Assembly (NCBI GenBank): GCA_029207755.1
Contig: JARCOQ010000002.1
Span: forward strand, 620,001 to 684,000
Source: Chamaea fasciata
Lineage: Eukaryota > Chordata > Aves > Passeriformes > Sylviidae
Length of the DNA: 64,000 bases
Reading direction: 5' to 3'
Both the position numbers and the translations under genes were made by a program. This document shows, one piece after another, positions 44,733 to 56,600 of the stretch; the stretch's first letter is position 1; each line of letters begins with the position of its first letter. The notes under the pieces are model-generated. The model ran no database searches. It was not told the origin of the DNA and saw only the letters and a program-made list of their open reading frames with translations.

Positions 44733-45211
44733 TCAGAGCTCCGTGTTGAGCTTCCTGCCGGGCGCAAAGTCCTCGCGCCGCACCCAGATGACCTCCTCGC
44801 CGTGGCCCTCGGCGGCGCCGTTGACGGCGGGCAGGGCGGCCTGCTTCCTCAGCTGGGCCATCCTGGCGGCGTGCGTGTCCCCGGGCGGGCAGGGCCGCTC
44901 CGGGCAGGGCCGCCGGCCGCCCGCCAGGGACGTGGCCTGCAGCCGCTCCCGCAGCTCCCGCTGCGCCCCACGCGCCGCCTCGCAGAAGTCGTCGTCGTCG
45001 CTCAGGATGTCGGTCTCCTTGATGTCGTCCTGCTCCTCGTACTGCGCCAGGTCGAACTGCTCCTCGACCCAGCGGTCAGTGTCCCCTCCCTGCGCCGGCT
45101 GCGCGGGCTCTTTCTCGGGGCTGCTGCCGTGGACGGCCTCCGAGTCAATGGTAAACCTGTTTCGGGCCAGCCGCCGCCTCCTCCTCCCCAGAGACTTGCT
45201 GGGGGCTGACA
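44733..45211 (-). CDS. TIAM1: TIAM1 terminal coding exon
   Basis: Acceptor 'tgtgtgcag'; runs to a TGA at 44733-44735. Encodes the last 158 residues: 'SAPSKSLG', an Arg5 cluster before '[10 protein letters not shown]', '[18 protein letters not shown]', '[11 protein letters not shown]', and the end '[19 protein letters not shown]'. The middle ('[12 protein letters not shown]' to 'PGDTHAARM') is much more GC-rich and Arg/Pro/Gly-rich than I remember in mammals, while both ends are strongly conserved. The exon sits in a local CpG peak. Confidence 0.96.
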
Positions 45212-48200
45212 CTGCACACACAAAGATAAAAGCCCACAGGTGTTTTACACACACACGGCACGGCCCCGGGCACAGCTAAGCCTGGCCCGGTCGCTGCCAT
45301 CCTCCCTGCGGCCGTGCTCACGTCCAACCGCGCTCAGCTGCTCCTCCTGAGCCCGGGCGGGCAGCCAGCACCACGGGCCTCTGCCCAGCTCAGCTCCTCG
45401 CTCGCAGCCCCACAAAATCCAACGGCTTCACGCCTTGCCGAGGGAAATCTGTCTGGGCTCAGAGCGGCACCGCAGCCTTCCCTGTGGCTACACCTCAGCG
45501 CCGAAGGTGCTGCGCTATTTACAGGGAATTACGTGCCCTGTCCGAGGTCTGCTTCTCCCTTCCTCGCTTCCTCCCCACTGGGCGAGGGAAAAACCAATCC
45601 CCCAACCCAGAAGAGCTATCACAGGTTCCTTGCTCGGCATCTACTCAGCGACTGGCCCAATGAGCAAATTCCCATCTTCTGTGTCAGGACATCTTCCCAA
45701 GCAGGGGCAAATCCTGCAGCAGGCACCACGGTGCTTCGGGGGCACACACAGAGCTCTGCGGCTGGAGTTTGCTCCCCTGCACTCAGCAGCACCTGCAGGG
45801 TGAATTTATCCAGCTCTGCCACGGGGCTGAGGTCACGTTTTAATGTCCCTGAGCCTCACAAGGTGCATTAAGTACAAGGGCTCAGCAGTTCCAAATTGTA
45901 TCTGCAGGGAGAGGTCTGGACACCAAGGTGGGGTTTGAATCCCTGCAGAATTCATCAGGCAAAAGCCCCACGGAGCCAAACTGAGAGGGGGTCCGGCACC
46001 TGCAGCAGCCAGGGCCAGCAGCACCCCGAGGGAGAAGCTGGGCTCAGCTGGTGCTGGTCTGGCCTGCCCTGGTCAGAGGAGGAACAGAAACCCTGCTTGC
46101 CTACAGGGCTGGATCTAATGAGCAGAACAAGCCATAAACCACAGACCAGAACAAAACACGCAGCGGGGCCGTGGACTTTGCAGCTGGGAGCAAATGTTTC
46201 TTCCCTCCAGCATCTAGAGTTCTGAAAATGAAAACCTGCTTTTCCCTGGGATTTTCTCACTGCTTTTGCCTGAACTGAAAAGGAAAATCCACGGTTTAGG
46301 ACAGGCCACTACAAAAATAAAGAGTACCAAGTGCAGGCTTCTCCAAATGTGGGAAGGAGGAGCACGAGCCCTTTAGCAATGGAGCTGAAAAGGCTCAGGT
46401 GGAGGACACCCACAGCTGCCCCTTCAAACCAAGCTCAGGGGAGCTGTTTTCCCTTGTGCATTTCAGTTCCAAAGTGCTCGGGTCACCTCAAAATCCTGCA
46501 CACGCTTTTAAGAATCGCACAGCTTCTGTTCAGCTGAACCCCAGCTCAGGTTAAAGTGCACAGCCAATAGGTACTGCCAGGAATCCCATTTCCCTTCCAT
46601 GCCAGCAGCAGTGCTCTGGGGCTGAGCCTCGAGTGCAAAGCAAGGGAAATAGAGGCAATTTAAGGCTCTCAAGGAAGTGAAGCATGGAAAACCAGCAGTT
46701 TTTACACACACAGGACAGAATGCTAACCCTAATACACAAGTGACACACACCACCACGTGTCCTACAACGGTGCTGGGGTTACTGGGATCTTGAAAGTCTG
46801 TAGCCCTACAGTACCTGCCCTGTTCATGGCTGGCCTTGCACCTTTTAGAGCACACAATCTTTTCCCACCAAAAGGAACATATTGCTGGGACGAGGGCAAG
46901 CTTTCGGTTTTAAGGAGCTGTCTTCTGTGCTTGTCCCGCAGGATGGAGTGCACCGCCTTCAGGAAGTCCTTCCTGTGCTCTGGAGAGCTGAAAAAGAGGT
47001 GGGAATACAAAAGGCAGAGTTACCCCTTGGGAACTGCTAAGAGCTGGCTGCAAACGAGGTGAACAATGGCCAGTTCTGTGATTTAAGACCGTGCACATCG
47101 ACTGGCAGGCGCTTCCCAGGAGAAGACTCCACTGAACTCAGCATTTTCAAAGCAAAGCTAAACCCACGGTCACCGCAGTGGGCATCCAAGGAAAGCACTA
47201 CCCAGGTCATTAACAAAACACTCAGTCCTTCAGCCCTCTGGAGGTTTCCTTTCCCTGCAGTGCCACCCACACCTGGCTGTGTCCGATACACACCCAGTGA
47301 CCTGTGGTGCTCAATCTGTCCCAGCAAACACAGCCCACAGCTGCACAGCTCCCCCAGCTCGTCCTACGAGTAGGAACTGGCTTGGCATCAGCCCTGTTGG
47401 ATCCTGATGAACTTGTGCTCCAAGTTCTCCACTTGCACCCTAAAAACACGCCAGGGCAACCACCACCACCACAACAGTGGGCGTTCATTAGAGGAAAGGC
47501 AGACCCATTGAAGGTCCCAAGTGCAGAGGTTGGGACCTGGCGCCACAAAGGGAAGCAGCTGAACGCAACGCCTGCCAGAAAGATCCGGTGCTGCAGTTTA
47601 ACTGGAAAAGTGCAATAGGGCTTTTCCCAGAAAGGTGCAAAGCTGATCGAGCTACCTGCCTTTATTTTCAGAGATTGTACAAAATCCTGCCTTGCAGAAG
47701 TAAGGTTTAACACCCTCTCCCCACTGTCCCTAACTGGCTGCTCCCAGATTGCCTCGAAGGAAAGGCAGGGGCAAGCAGGGATGCAGCTGCCACGGAAAAC
47801 AGGGAAACCCTTACCTACAGCAGAGGTGAAATGTCCTTTCTGGCCTGCCCTCAGACTCAGATTTCACGTGGACAATCTCGCACACAGAATTGGTCTCTGC
47901 ATCTGAAGGGAAAACCAAGCAGAACGTCAAGTCTACCCTCGCGTGTAACCCCAAAGCCTTTACTGCCTGCCCAGCGAAGGGCACGGCCTCCAAGGCTGGC
48001 AGGTCCCAGCTGAGGGCACATTACCTGCGCTGGCCAGGGCCCGCACCTGCAGCGCCTCCAGAGGGATCATGTGGCGGAACCGGAACGGATCCCAGTCCTC
48101 ATAGATGGAGGCTCTGTGTGATCCTCCCTGGAAGAATTCCAAATGCTGTCAGGAAACGAGACACCGCGGGGCAGGCACAGTCCTGAGCCCTGTGCTGAGG

Positions 48201-51200
48201 GCTCCCAGCTGCAGACCTGCTGCAATCCTGGTTTTCCCAGCCCAGCACCTCCCTGAGGGGCCTCTCTGTGGAGAGCTTGCTGAAATCTGGACCAGAGCAG
48301 CCCCAGGGCCCATCAGCTCCTAGCAATGCCCTCCAAAGTCACCCAGCCCAGCCCTGGGGGCACACACACACACACACACACACACACTGGAGTTTTGCGT
48401 GTCACTCTGAAGTCACCCCGTGCCAGCTGCCTTTCCCCACGAGGCACATGGAATCCCTCTCTGCTTTATGCCATGGCTAGGGATCACTGGTTTCCCTGTA
48501 TCGCTATGGACCATGCCCCCACTGGAGCACTCTCAGCTTTACCTTGGAATCCCAAACTCTAGTGGGATCCCTGAGCCACTCGTGATGCAGCTGAGAGCAG
48601 CCAGCACTCGTTTGGTGGCACACAGCACCCAGGGCACTGTGTGAGGTGACAGACATCAATTAGCTGTCGGACACTCACACGCACTGACCAAAGAATCTAA
48701 GCCAAGGCGCACACCCCAGTGCCATCTTCATCCAGGACCATCCACTCCACTGCAGGGAATGGATGCGGCAAGCATGGCAACCAAGGATAAAGGAACGCCT
48801 GCTGTGCCCAGCCAGCCCCTCAGACACCAGGGAGCACACATGCCAGGGCACATCCCAGCTCCAGGGCTTCGTGGAAAGCAAAACTCCATCACAGCCCCAG
48901 AAATGCCCACAGCATCGCCCAAACAGCCCCCACACACTTACGAGTTTCTTCTTCTGTTTGGAGCCATCCTTGTACACAAGGACCACGGCAGTTTTGAACA
49001 CTGGAGGAGAAAGGCACAGACAAAAGCTATGGAGTCACAGAATCACGAAACCCTGGGATAGCTGGGCTTGGAAGGGACCTCTGGAGATCACCCAGTCCCA
49101 CCCCCCTACCAAGGCAGGGTCCCCTGGAGCAGGTGACACAGGAATTCTGGAATTTGGGATGTCCCCAGAGATGGAGCCCATCAAACAAGCCCTTGTTTGA
49201 GTCCCAGCCCTGGGGAAGGCCATGCTCAGTTACTCTCAATGTCTGCATTCAACATATGCTTGAAGGCATGTGAAATAAAAGTCCTGGGATACAAACCGAA
49301 CGCTGCCAGCTCAGGTTCCTTCTTCCACTTGCCCAGGGAGGCAGGAGGGTTCAGCCAGATCACTGTGTTATGCAAGAGCAGGTCCCCCATGGAAAGGTCG
49401 GCCACCTGCCAACGCCAACCACCGAGGCTTTTAATCAGCTCAAGGAGTCCGAGGTGAGTTTTTAGCTCAAGAAAACGTGCACGAAGTCTAGTCCTGAACA
49501 AAACTCCCCCCAGCAAACTCCTGGAGTATTTCATCAGCTGACTGCAAACAGAGGCATGTAAGCCCCTAATTAATGAGCATAAATTAGGGTAAGTTAACCT
49601 CAGCTCTTGGAAGTCAGGGTCAAAACCAGGTGTTTTCTTTGCCTTTTGTTCCCCTTTGTCCATTTTTCCCCTACCAGTTTCTCTGTCTTTTGTTGGAATA
49701 TTTCAGCACACATGCAGTTTGGGGTAAAGTTTAGAGACTGCATCAGGTGCAGTGGTCGAAGCATCCCCCTCCCCACAGCTGCTGTGGCTCTTGACTTTGC
49801 CCAGGGGCTCCTCTGTGGACACCGCACTGCTGGGAAGGGACTAAGACAGGAGCTCCCAAAACTGCTGGGAGACGCAGCAAGCAGACCTTTGTCCTTATGG
49901 TCCCCCAGAGTGACAAAGTGAGGGCCACCCCCAGTTCAGGGGGATGAAATCCCATCCTTCCACCCTCCCCACAGTGAAGCCTCAATTCAGTTCAGCTCTT
50001 GAACTGAGCTGGGATTTATCTGTTTGCACCAGGGTCTACTTTAATGGCACAGCAGGAAAGGTAAATACTGGCACCGCAGTAAGAGCCCTTTCCTCTCTAC
50101 ATCTGATTTTTACCTCTTTTTTCTCCCCTGTTTGTTCCGCTATGAGTTGGTCAAACACTGCCCCATACTCTTCATGGATTTTCTGCATCTCATTGATGTG
50201 GCTGGCAACTTTGTTCATTGTTTTGATGGCCACTGGAAGAGAGACGGGGGATGAGCAAAAGGGGATTTTAACCCTCTGAGAGGAAGGGAAGGGAGAAGGC
50301 TCAAGAGCAGAGGTGAACCAGAGACCACCGGGGTCAAGTCCTTACCATCAAGGTGATAATGCTCCTCACTGTCCACGTCAGTGAGAGCGAAGAGCTCCTT
50401 GAGCAGGAGGGGGTATTTGAGTATCCTCTGGATGGGTTTGATGAGGTAAGACTCCAGGGTGGAGGAGTGCTGCCGCCGCGGGTTCTGGGCATCCAGGAAC
50501 GCCTTGAAAGCAGTGTCTGTCTTGGCTGCAAGGTTCAAAGGAAGCCAGGGGATCAATGAGAAATCATCCCTGCTGCCCTGAGAAAGCAACTTCTCCAGGT
50601 TTAAATTGGTTTATCCGGAGACATTTTGGAAGGAAGTGCAGATTTCTTGGGCCTGCAGAATTAGATTTCCGCCCTGCAGGATTTGAGTCACTGACACTCT
50701 CCCTGGATGTGCTATTTAGGATTTCACAGCAGGCATCCACCTCCAGCACGGGCAATTTTTACTTTGACTATCCATGATCGAATTCCCTGAGTGGGAAGGG
50801 CCCCACAAGGACCACCCAGTGCAGCTCCTGGACCTGCACAGACCCCCCAACAATCCTCCCACCCTGCACAGACCCCCCAACAATCCCACCCTGGGCCCCC
50901 CTGGCAGCGCTGTCCAAACCCTCCTGGGGCTGTGCCCATTCCCCGAGGAGCCTGGGCAGTGCTCAGCACCCTCTGGGGGAAGAACCTTTTCCTAAACCCA
51001 ACCTAATCCCCCCCTGGGCCAGCTCCAGCCGTGCCCTGGGCGCTGTCCCTGTCCCAGGGAGCCGAGATTGGAGCTGCCTCTGGGGAGGAGCTGCAGACAG
51101 CACTAAGTTCTTCTGGCCTGGCAACTATTTTAGAGCAGCACAAACTGTTTTAATCATCTGTTCCCTCTAAGCAAAGTCTCAAATTGGACATTTGTGAGAA

Positions 51201-53584
51201 GTCACTGCTTCTAAGCCATGGTGCACCCACAACTTTGGCAAGGCTGGCTCTTGTTACCTCATTAAACCTTAAAATGCAGCACTGAGTCACCACAGCCATC
51301 CGGAGCTGGAGAGAAGCAGGAGCAGCAAACTGAGGCTAATGCACCAGATTTTGGGAGCACAGGCAGACTGGACACCTGATTGCCATCATCTTTTTCTACC
51401 TGACTGCTAGGCATTTATAGAATTGCCGTTTTCTCCGTTGCTCCCTCCACTGGAGCATAAGGAGGGAGGGAAGGAGGAGGGTGGTATTTATAGACATACA
51501 AATTATTCAGTGCAGGAGCAATTCCACACAATTGCTTTTATTGGAGTCGTGTCCCCTGCCGGGGTTGGGGGTTTTTTGCAGGCAGTCACCTGATTTCCAT
51601 AAAGCAACTCGAGTTTCAAGTGCAAAAGGCACCTGCACCTCAGCTGAGGACGCCAAGTGACACCTGAAATACACTCCCAGGCTTTTGAAGAGATTTATCT
51701 CTGGAATAGGATTTTAAGTTCAGTTTGTGCCATAATTCAAGCACAACACTTTCTCATTTATAAATACAGTCAGCAGTGGAAAGAAAAACAAAATAACCAG
51801 ATCTACCTAGTCTACAGCCTTAACATTAGGGTCCAATAGAGTAATGCCAAAAGAAAGCATGGATGTGACTAGCAACAAATCATTTATTTATGTATTCCAC
51901 AGAGCTGCCAAGTATTCTTTGCAGCACAGGGAATAGAAGTTTACAAGCTGAAATGAAAAAAAATGAAAAGTGCACAGAAAAAAAAACAAACAAAACCAAC
52001 CCTAAAAACCACAACCTCCAAACCAACCAAGAAACAAAACAAAAACAATCAAATTTTCTGACTGTCAGACATCGAGATGTTTGAAAAACAAGAGTTCCTC
52101 CCTAACTGGCACTGCTGCTACAGCTGGAATCATTTGTTTGTTTAATGTCTTGGCCAAAAAGGAACCTCACGAAGCGCTGGTGACTCCAGGAGATTTACAC
52201 TTCCACAGGGGAAAACATCCCTGGGAGGCAAGCTGGCCCAGGAGCCAGACCACAGGGCTTTTATCTCCAGCTCCGCAAGCCAAGCCCTGCTGGGAGTTGT
52301 CCCATGGAAACTTCTCAGGCGAACTGGAATGAAGGCAAGAGGAAGGAGAGAGGGCTAAAACATTTCACCAGCTCCCATAAAACATTCTCCCAGGCTGATC
52401 CTCTCCTCCTGGCTGCCAGTGCTCCACCGCCTTGGCTGGGGCTTCCATGGGACTGCCACCAGCAAGGCTTGCTGGCACAAACTCCAGGAGGATGCAGAGG
52501 TCACTACAGAGCCAGCGCTCCTGGTTCCAGAGCACGCAGTGAGCCATCAGCACAGAGCCACGATGTGATTCCATTCAGGAAACCTTCCCGGGTGACCGAA
52601 AGCAAACCAAAAGCAGCAAGGGAGAATAACCAAAATGTGGGGAGAGAAGAACTGCGAGCAGGGTGAGCCAGGTGCTCCAATGCGCTGCTCAGGGGTCACC
52701 AGGGGCTGCTCCCACAACCCCCACGGCACAGAGCCTCTCCAGACTTAACTCCCTACTCCAAAGGCTCCTGGAGAGCAGCCAGGCACCTGCGTGCCCCCAC
52801 TCCTGCCCTGAGAGGTTTGGGGTGCGCTGACCACAGCCAACATGTGGCTGTGAGGGCTCTGGGAAGGGCTCTTACCTTTGACCAGGACTTTGGGGACTTT
52901 TGTGTGGCTGGCACAGAAGGCACTGTACAGCTTGAACCTGTCGGCGTAGTACAGGAAGGATCCACCCAGGGAGAACAGCACTTTCTGGGATTCAAAGAGG
53001 AAAAAGCATCAGTACAAAGTGACAGTTAGTTACTTTGCCTTCAGCCAGGTCATCCGGAGCTTCCACCCAGCTCTTGGAGGACAGGACAATGCAGTTTTAG
53101 CATCACCAGCCCAGTCCCATCCTGGAGGCAGCACTAACTCCACAGGGACTGGGCACCCAGCTCCAGAGCTGCACTTAAACCCTCAGTGACCTCAGCCCTG
53201 CAGTGGATCGGGGCACTGAGGAACTGCAGGCAACACTCATCCCTCACAGCTCGGAAATGGGGCGGTGTGTGCAGGGTCAGCCACAATCCCAAAATGTCCT
53301 GGGAACCAGACAGCACTCCCTGAGGGGCTGAGACACACGTGGGCAGCCTGCGGACAGCGAGTGGGAGAGGGGGAAGCAAAGTGCAGAACTGAAACCACAG
53401 AGCCCCACGTTTCACACCCAGCTGCTTTCACACAGGGCCCAGGGGCAGAACTGAAAGGGAGCCTGGTGCAGTTCTCCTGGGAAGAGCTGGAAGCAGCAGC
53501 ACCCAGGAGATGGAGTTTTCTCTGGAAGGACCCTTCACTGGCACTCCTCTCTTCCAGCTCAGAGCACACAGGGGCCAGAGGAAC

Positions 53585-53639
<55 letters not shown>

Positions 53640-56600
53640 GTTATTTATTCTCATCCTGTCCTTTACCAAGGTGAGTGGTGCTCAGAGCCAGAGTGGAATT
53701 CCCCAAAGGAAAAACATTCTGTCATCTCCTTGCCACGCCTCCACGACCAGCACCACTGCATTAGACACAAAGTGGAATGTGTTCCCACGCTTCCCTGGGT
53801 TTCAAATGAAGCTCACGGAGCTGCAGGTTACATTTCTACCTGTGAAGATGCACACCTGCTGAAAGGCAGAAGTATCTGCCACCGTGGACTGAGTGTGGAA
53901 ACACGAAATTCCATGTATTGTTCCGATCTGTAGCCCCAGAGGGCTCCTGAACATGAGACTTGTCAGGACGAAGGTTTTATGTAACTTTCCATTTCTAGCA
54001 TTTCCTGACAGCTCAAGGCAAGAAATCTGGCAGAAGGGCAAGAATAGAACCAAAAAGCACATGGTTTCTGGTGCTCTGTATGGCTAAATGTAGCATAAAC
54101 TACAATTGCAGCAGGATAATTTTTCAGTGGCACCAGCATCATCTGAAAATGCAGAAAATCCATCTTAAATGGAAGCAGATGCAGGTTTTTACACCAACAG
54201 TGGCAACAGTCAGAAAAATACCATGAAGACTTGAAGGTCTCCTCAAAATTTAAACAATGAGACAATGCAAATAATGTGTTTTTCATATGTGAAAGTAAAC
54301 AATTATTACCTTGAATTGCTCAACCTTTTCAAGCTTTTCCAGGTCTGGAACCAGCCTTACTCCATCTTCCAGAGTTTTCAAGAACTCTACCTGGAACGCT
54401 ACCATTTCAGTCAGATTCCCAAAGAGAACATCCAGCTAATAAAAGGAGGAAAAAAAAAAAAAGCAGAATGCTGAAAATATCGCTTTGAGGCTGAACTGTG
54501 TTTTCTAGACCTGCAGCAATTCTCAGTCCAGCTGCATAATCAACGTGATGTCAGGAAAAAACGAGCTGCAGACATGACTGAGCAGCACCTCGATGCTCTA
54601 CTTAATCCATTATTTGAAAGGACTGGAATTCAGTGGAATTAATTTCAGACACACAAGCCCAGCTGGGCGGGCAGAGTGGAGGGGCAGGCAGAAGCTCTCC
54701 GGCAAAAAAAGACAAGCAAAGGTCAACGTACCTCATCTGGTGTGAGGAAGGTTTCTTTTTGTAGAGGCTTCAGGTATCTCTCCATCAGACAATTTAAGTC
54801 CTAAAAAAATCAGGAAAAGATTCCCGTGTTGGGCTCTCAGACTGCCTCTGGATATTTACAGCAACCATCCACAATATTCTGACAATTTTTCCAAAAATCC
54901 TCAAATTTTAAGAACTTTAAGAATTTAAAAATCCTCCCAAAACAATCTGAGAATTTTTCCTCTTCACACACAACACAAAACAGCTGGATCTCACACAGTT
55001 TCAGGGAGGAAAAGGAAACGTTTAAACGTTTCTAGCTACAAAATCAACGCCGGATCTCAGCGAGCACTCACTGCACACCAGCTAAGCCACCCCAGAACGA
55101 AAAGGGCCATTTGGAAATGCCTCCTTTCAGTGAGTTAGGTTATATTTCAGGCCCAGAGTGCAGAACTGAAGGCAAGTTCACCAGCAGAGGAGAAAGGTGA
55201 TGGTCTCTCACCTTGACGTAGGTGCGCTCGGTCTCCAGGAGCTCACAGATGACCTTCCTCAGCTTGTCAGCGTCCGTGAGCTGCCTCATGGTGCTCAGCT
55301 GGGGCCCTGCACAGTCCTGGGGGGGAGCACTGCAGTCAGAGGGGTTCATTTCATGCAGGCTGCGACAGAAAGCTGCGACCTGCTCTGTGCTCTTGGGAGA
55401 GAAGGGAGAGGAAAGAGCAGTGGTAATATTGGAAGTCAGAGCCAGAGGAAGCAGGGGGCTGAGGAGGAGCTGCAGCTTGGGGATTTTTTCAACAGGCAGC
55501 ACAAGTGTCTATCCTGTCTCTCTGTGACTGGGGAATAAAGGGAAAGAAAAAAAAAACCAAAGAGCTGCAGAACTCAAATTAATTGAAGTGCTGTTCAACT
55601 CCATTCCTGGTTTCAGACACGTGGATTTTAATTAAAACAGGCTCGTCCAGCACTTAACGTTGACGAACTCACAGAGGGGCCCAAGAATTGGGAACCAAAA
55701 GTGCCTGTGCAAACAAAACACAGAGCCCGGCCCCCTGGCAGCTCCCCAGGCGGGGCTGCAGCAGGGCTGTGCACAGCTCTGCACAAACCCCTCACACTGG
55801 GCTTTGGGGAAGCAGAGCTGCCCAGCTAAAGGCCCTGCAGGCTCCAGGCACGAGCCCTTTGGGAAAGCAGCTCCGTCCCCAGGCTGCGTCTGGAAATGTG
55901 CCTGGCAGGGTGAACTTCTTCCCCGTAAGTGCCGCCTCCCAGGGCTGCTCCATCTCGCTGCTTGCTTTAATATTTAATCAGCTGCCTATATAAAAAGGCA
56001 GTTATCCTCACTTCACCCCCTTGTGTTAGATCATTTCCTCACATCTTTCATTACCCTGAAGAGTTTGGAGCAGGAATAGTCTCTGGTGTCAGTGACGACA
56101 GCCCCAGGCTTCCGGGATTGCCAAGGCAGCCGTGGGCTGTCCCCATCCCTCCCAGAGACCTGGAGGGAAAAGGGCAGCTCCAGTGACCACACCTGATAAT
56201 CCTGCCAGGGGATCTCAATCCAGGCTCCGGCATTTCCCAGCACTGCCTCTTACAGCCCCCCCTCCCCAGTTCAGGAATTTCCCCATGGAAAGGGTGGGCA
56301 GGCACTGGCAGGGGCTGCCCAGGGAGGTTTGGAGTGCCCATCCCTGGAGGATCCCAAGGAATTCCTGGACGTGGCACTCAGTGCTCTGGGCTGGGGACAA
56401 GGTGGGGATTTGGCACAGCTTGGACTCCATGGTCTCAGAGGTGTCCTCCAACGTGTGTAATTCTGTGGAACAACTGACCCAGAATCAGCCTGTTCAACCA
56501 GAGAAACGCACAGAGGGCAGAGGAGGGGAAAAAAAGAAAGAGAGAAAATAAAGCCCATCCCCACCTTGCAGTTTGGAGACAAAGCTCTGCCCCTGGGACA

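Noticed and set aside
53265..53933. 222-residue plus-strand frame
   Set aside because: It runs through the (ATT)n microsatellite (poly-Ile) inside a TIAM1 intron, on the opposite strand.
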